Assembly (NCBI GenBank): GCA_031285605.1
Contig: JAITVW010000257.1
Span: 1-10,260, forward strand
Reading direction: 5' to 3'
Origin: Fusobacteriales bacterium
GTDB taxonomy: Bacteria; Fusobacteriota; Fusobacteriia; Fusobacteriales; Leptotrichiaceae
Length of the DNA stretch: 10,260 bases
Below the pieces are notes generated by a model, which ran no database searches, was not told the origin of the DNA, and saw only the letters and a program-made list of their open reading frames with translations. The translations under genes and the position numbers were made by a program. Shown here in pieces: positions 6,862 through 10,260 of the stretch; within the stretch, counting starts at the first letter, position 1, and every line of letters starts with the position of its first letter.

Positions 6862-9372
6862 TTATTCAAATGAACTGATATTCCAAATATCTTTTGCATA
6901 CTCTTTTATAGTTCTGTCAGAGCTGAATTTTCCTGAGTTTGCTATGTTCATAAGCATCATCTGTGCCCATTTTCTCTTATCTTTATATGTATTTTGCAGT
7001 CTGGTTTGTGCTGCCCTGTATGAAGCAAAGTCTTTCAACACATAATATTGATCCGGCTTGCCTCCCTCCACACCGTTTAACAGTGAAGCATGCAGTTCTT
7101 TGAAGAGTCCTCTGTGATTATCATAATATGTTCCGTCAACAAGCTGGTCTATTACTTTTTTCAAGCCCTCTACTACATGATATTCCTCCAGCGGATTTGA
7201 CTTTCCGTAAAGATTCAGTCTTTCCACCTCATCAGCCTTCAGACCAAATATAAAGTTATTATCTTCCCCGGCTTCTTCTACTATTTCTATACTGGCTCCG
7301 TCAAGTGTTCCCAGCGTCACGGCTCCATTCATCATAAGCTTCATATTACCTGTTCCCGACGCTTCTTTTCCGGCAGTGGAAATTTGTTCTGATACCTCTG
7401 ATGCCGGAATTATCTTTTCTGCCAGTGATACCTTATAGTCCTCTATAAAGATAACTTTTATCTTATCATTTATTTCAGGATCATTATTAACCTTTTCGGC
7501 TACTGCGTTTATCAGCTTTATAATTGACTTTGCCCTTCTGTAGCCCGGAGCAGCTTTAGCACCGAAAATAAACGTTCTTGGAACTATTTCCAGCAAAGGA
7601 TTCTCTTTTATCTTATTATACAGATCCATTATATGAAATACATTCAAAAGCTGTCTTTTGTACTCATGGAGTCTTTTTATCTGCACATCAAATATAGAAT
7701 CTATGTTTACCTCCATATTATTATTCTCTTTTATATATTCGGCAAGATCCTGTTTCTTCTTATGTTTTATATCAAGAAGCTTATTCAGTACATTATCATC
7801 TTCGATATATTTTTCCAGTTTTTTTAATTCAGAAAGATCAGTTATCCATTCACTGCCTATCAGTGAAGTAATATACCCTGCCAGTTCCGGATTTGCTTTA
7901 AGAAGCCATCTTCTTTGTGTTACTCCGTTTGTTTTATTCTGAAATTTCTCAGGATAAAGTTCATACCAGTCTTTTAATGTCTGATGCTTCAAAATCTCTG
8001 TATGAATTGCTGCAACTCCGTTTATGGCATGTGTCCCTACTATTGCCAGCCATGCCATTCTTACTTCCCCGTTTCCTATTATTGACATTCTCTGCTGTTT
8101 TGCCCAGTCTTCAGGATATTTTTTACTTATTTCTGTCATAAATCTTCTGTTTATCTCTTCTATTATCTGATACACTCTTGGAAGAAGCGAACTAAATATA
8201 TTAATATCCCATTTTTCCAGAGCTTCTGCAAGAACTGTATGGTTCGTATATGAAAATACTTTCTGACATATTTCCCATGCTTCTACCCAGCTTATTTTTT
8301 CACTGTCAAGGAAAATCCTCATTAATTCAGGTATCGCTACTACAGGATGTGTGTCATTAAGCTGTATGGCTATTTTATCTGCAAATCCCGAAAATACATT
8401 GCCATACTTTTCCTTATATTTTCTTACTATATCCTGAAGCGAAGCTGATACGAAGAAATACTGCTGTTTCAGTCTCAGCTCCTTCCCGCTTCTTTCGGTA
8501 TCATTAGGATAAAGCACTCTGGACAGATCTTCTGCTTTTACTGCACTTGCACTGGCTTCCAGATATTTTTGATCATTAAAAAGCTGAAGGTCAAATCCCT
8601 GAGGAGATTTTGCTTCCCACAGTCTCAGTGTATTTACTGTCTTAGTACCATATCCGAGTATCGGCGCATCGTAAGCTATTGCATTAATAGTCTCTGTATT
8701 CATTCTCTTATAATATTCTTTCCCTACTTCATCTTTATGTACTTCCACTTCACCGCCGAATTTTATGTCATATATTCTGTCCAGTCTCTTTATAGACCAT
8801 GGATCCCCATACTTCAGCCAGTCATCCGGATATTCCATCTGATAACCGTTCTCTATCTTCTGCTGAAACATCCCATACTTATATCTTATTCCGTAACCAT
8901 GTCCCGGCATTTTTAACGTTGCCAGCGAATCCAAAAAGCATGCTGCAAGTCTTCCCAATCCTCCGTTTCCAAGTCCCGGATCAGGCTCGCTGTCTTCGAT
9001 AATATTTATATCTATATTCAGATCTTTTAATACTTCTTTTATTTCTTCATATATCTGGAGATTTATCAGATTATTTCCCATATATCTTCCCATTAAAAAT
9101 TCCGCTGAAAAATAATAAACCTGCTTTACCTGTTTTTCATTGTAATTTCTTGTTGTGTTATACCAGCTTTCTATACTGTAATCCAGAATTGTTCTTGATA
9201 ATGCATAATATATCTCATGAGGCTCTGCCTCTTTTATTGTTTTACCAAACTGTCTTCTTATTTTTCTTTCTATACTTACTTTCAAATATTCTTTTGCTTC
9301 TTCCAGACTCAGACCAAACTGCTGTCTAAACCTTGACTCGGTATGCCCCAAGCTTTCATTACCCGCTGTCAT
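6862..9372 (-). CDS. glgP: Glycogen/starch (alpha-glucan) phosphorylase
   Basis: This pyridoxal-phosphate enzyme releases glucose-1-phosphate from the non-reducing ends of alpha-1,4-glucans using phosphate; it is cytoplasmic. The 836-residue product is full length for the family. Motifs in order: YYFSAEFLMGR (86-96), DPGLGNGGLGRLAACFLDSL (131-150), GYGIRYKYGMFQ (159-170), LNDTHP (338-343), SYTNHT (374-379), NGVTQRRWL (482-490), QIKRLHEYKRQ (564-574), GAKAAPGY (604-611), and EASGTGNMKLMMNGA (670-684), whose Lys678 is the expected PLP-binding lysine. The N-terminus is about 15 residues longer than in E. coli GlgP, yet AGGAGG at seven bases before the ATG supports this start. The stop of a TrmB-type sensor lies 11 bases upstream, so the two are co-transcribed. 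No other glg genes are visible. Whether the preferred substrate is glycogen or maltodextrin is not readable from the sequence. Confidence 0.97.
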   Translation of the reverse strand: MTAGNESLGHTESRFRQQFGLSLEEAKEYLKVSIERKIRRQFGKTIKEAEPHEIYYALSRTILDYSIESWYNTTRNYNEKQVKQVYYFSAEFLMGRYMGNNLINLQIYEEIKEVLKDLNIDINIIEDSEPDPGLGNGGLGRLAACFLDSLATLKMPGHGYGIRYKYGMFQQKIENGYQMEYPDDWLKYGDPWSIKRLDRIYDIKFGGEVEVHKDEVGKEYYKRMNTETINAIAYDAPILGYGTKTVNTLRLWEAKSPQGFDLQLFNDQKYLEASASAVKAEDLSRVLYPNDTERSGKELRLKQQYFFVSASLQDIVRKYKEKYGNVFSGFADKIAIQLNDTHPVVAIPELMRIFLDSEKISWVEAWEICQKVFSYTNHTVLAEALEKWDINIFSSLLPRVYQIIEEINRRFMTEISKKYPEDWAKQQRMSIIGNGEVRMAWLAIVGTHAINGVAAIHTEILKHQTLKDWYELYPEKFQNKTNGVTQRRWLLKANPELAGYITSLIGSEWITDLSELKKLEKYIEDDNVLNKLLDIKHKKKQDLAEYIKENNNMEVNIDSIFDVQIKRLHEYKRQLLNVFHIMDLYNKIKENPLLEIVPRTFIFGAKAAPGYRRAKSIIKLINAVAEKVNNDPEINDKIKVIFIEDYKVSLAEKIIPASEVSEQISTAGKEASGTGNMKLMMNGAVTLGTLDGASIEIVEEAGEDNNFIFGLKADEVERLNLYGKSNPLEEYHVVEGLKKVIDQLVDGTYYDNHRGLFKELHASLLNGVEGGKPDQYYVLKDFASYRAAQTRLQNTYKDKRKWAQMMLMNIANSGKFSSDRTIKEYAKDIWNISSFE

Positions 9373-9383
9373 ATTAATTCCTC

Positions 9384-10049
9384 CTATTTTTCTTCATTTA
9401 ATGTACTTATTTTCAAGTCATTCCAAAAATCTTTCCCAAACTTTGTTTCCAATTTATATAAATAAATATCATTATGAATATGTTCTGCTGCTATATTTAC
9501 CAAGAGGAGATTCTTTGTATATGTTCCCGTAAAACCGTGTGTTACATCAGAACTGCCTATAATCACTTCTTTCATATCAGAAACAAGCATCAATCTCTTA
9601 TTAGGATCACTGATGTAGTTTTCTGTTTTATTATATGCTTCTATTCTTGAATCGGTAAGTTTGTGTTTTTCAAAACTAAATAAAATTATTCTTCCCCCTT
9701 TATCCAGTATATTTTTCAGTTCTGTTTCAAATAACATAAGATTTATGTTGGTATTCATATAGATTTCTTTTTTTGTGTTATTCAGTATTTCTTTTATCTT
9801 ATCAAGGATATTTTCTTCTCCTCTGAGATTTATAAATTGTTCATTATCAGTTCTTATATGTATTTTCAACAGTTCATTCTCAAGAAATTCCGCACTTTTC
9901 ATATATTCGCTCTTTAATTTCATCACTAATTTATCCGGATCGGCAGCCATATAATTTTTTCTTTCATTAAGACTGGGAATAAGATAAATAAAACAGCTAA
10001 GTATATTTTGATGAATAAAAAAGGTAAAGGTCATCCTATTGAATGCCAT
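9384..10049 (-). pseudogene. TrmB-type sugar-sensing regulator lacking its DNA-binding domain
   Basis: TrmB-family proteins have an N-terminal winged-helix domain, a linker, and a C-terminal sugar-binding domain. They commonly control sugar transport and alpha-glucan genes. Here the match starts near residue 27 of the open frame with LNERKNYMAADPDKL, the segment that normally joins the winged helix to the linker. A helical linker follows, then the effector domain with MNTNINLMLFETEL, IGSSDVTHGFTGTYTKNLLLV and HIHNDIYLYKLE. The winged helix is absent. The first 26 residues (MAFNRMTFTFFI...) resemble nothing in the family, and no start in this frame has a ribosome site (ATG at 10049 or at 9950). 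In another frame, 10012-9989 reads IKIYLAVL, like the first winged-helix segment. I infer a gene damaged by deletion or insertion. A deliberately short effector-only protein is the alternative. It ends 11 bases before glgP. Confidence 0.65.
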
Positions 10050-10260
10050 GAAGGCACAGAGTGAGGGACAGGGATCTAGCTCTACTCACACCCAACAACT
10101 AGTCTGGACTGACACAGAAAATCTCACCTCCACTGTGGCTAGAACCTAAGAGCATCAAACCCATAGCAAAGTCACTATACCAGAAACTTTTATGGTAAAT
10201 ACTCTTTCCATTAGTCGTTCAGCTCAAGTACAAGAAAGTTACAAAAAATTACCTGTAAGA
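10030..10260. other. Unidentified GC-rich block, probable edge of inserted foreign DNA
   Basis: Bases 10041-10140 are about 51% G+C by direct count, against roughly 30% in neighbouring genes; the last 120 bases fall back to about 34%. The block contains short inverted repeats: TCTAGC (10075-10080) with GCTAGA (10138-10143), and GTGAG (10061-10065) with CTCAC (10085-10089). On the plus strand a frame opens at ATG 10192 (MVNTLSISRSAQVQESYKKL...) and is still open at the window edge, but it has no good ribosome site and matches no family I know. An insertion-sequence end with its leader, or a structured RNA, would fit; neither can be shown here. Confidence 0.4.

Noticed and set aside
10011..10064. 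Tiny plus-strand frame MNKKGKGHPIECHEGTE
   Set aside because: Only 17 codons, no ribosome site, and it spans the composition break; looks accidental.
10048..10149. Plus-strand frame MKAQSEGQGSSSTHTQQL and onward, followed in the same frame by the open stretch to the right edge
   Set aside because: Interrupted by TAA at 10147 and without a ribosome site or known similarity; kept only as part of the unidentified block.
10040..10260. Group II intron, group I intron/IStron or IS110 bridge-RNA end
   Set aside because: I looked for the conserved intron 5' end, domain V, the group I P7 core and the start of a known transposase and could not identify any of them, so no family is named.

Overview
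The window is AT-rich chromosomal DNA, and every gene I support lies on the minus strand. The low GC (about 30% in sampled housekeeping genes), an mraZ-rsmH-ftsL block that stops at ftsL, and the M20D and TrmB-type genes would all fit a fusobacterium, possibly of the Leptotrichia/Sebaldella group. This is an inference from composition and gene content, because no rRNA or other species marker is present.

Layout in the direction of transcription, right to left. (1) 10030-10260 is an unidentified block whose first 100 bases are about half G+C. It looks like the edge of inserted foreign DNA. (2) 9384-10049 holds a TrmB-type sugar-sensing domain without its DNA-binding domain. It is followed 11 bases later by glgP, glycogen phosphorylase (6862-9372), which ends at a clear terminator. 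(3) A near-consensus promoter with a four-repeat MraZ operator drives mraZ, rsmH and an ftsL-like gene (6662 to 4912). rsmH and ftsL share one base, and a long hairpin with a U-tract ends the unit, so the rest of the usual division and cell-wall cluster is absent here. (4) A second strong promoter in the 4580-4911 gap drives an M20D peptidase/amidohydrolase gene, whose end overlaps an RlmD/RumA-like 23S rRNA methyltransferase gene by 17 bases. (5) 1958 to 1 carries hsdM and the start of hsdS of a type I restriction-modification system, with its own promoter and a visibly higher GC content, so probably horizontally acquired. hsdS runs off the left edge.

The genes form four functional groups. 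The first is glycogen breakdown, perhaps once controlled by a sugar-responsive regulator. The second is the start of the cell-division cluster, with MraZ repressing its own promoter and RsmH modifying 16S rRNA. The third is peptide or acyl-amino-acid hydrolysis coupled to rRNA methylation. The fourth is DNA methylation for host defence. I see no CRISPR array, tRNA, rRNA, riboswitch or complete insertion sequence. The least explained sequence is at the right edge, where the truncated regulator meets the GC-rich block.
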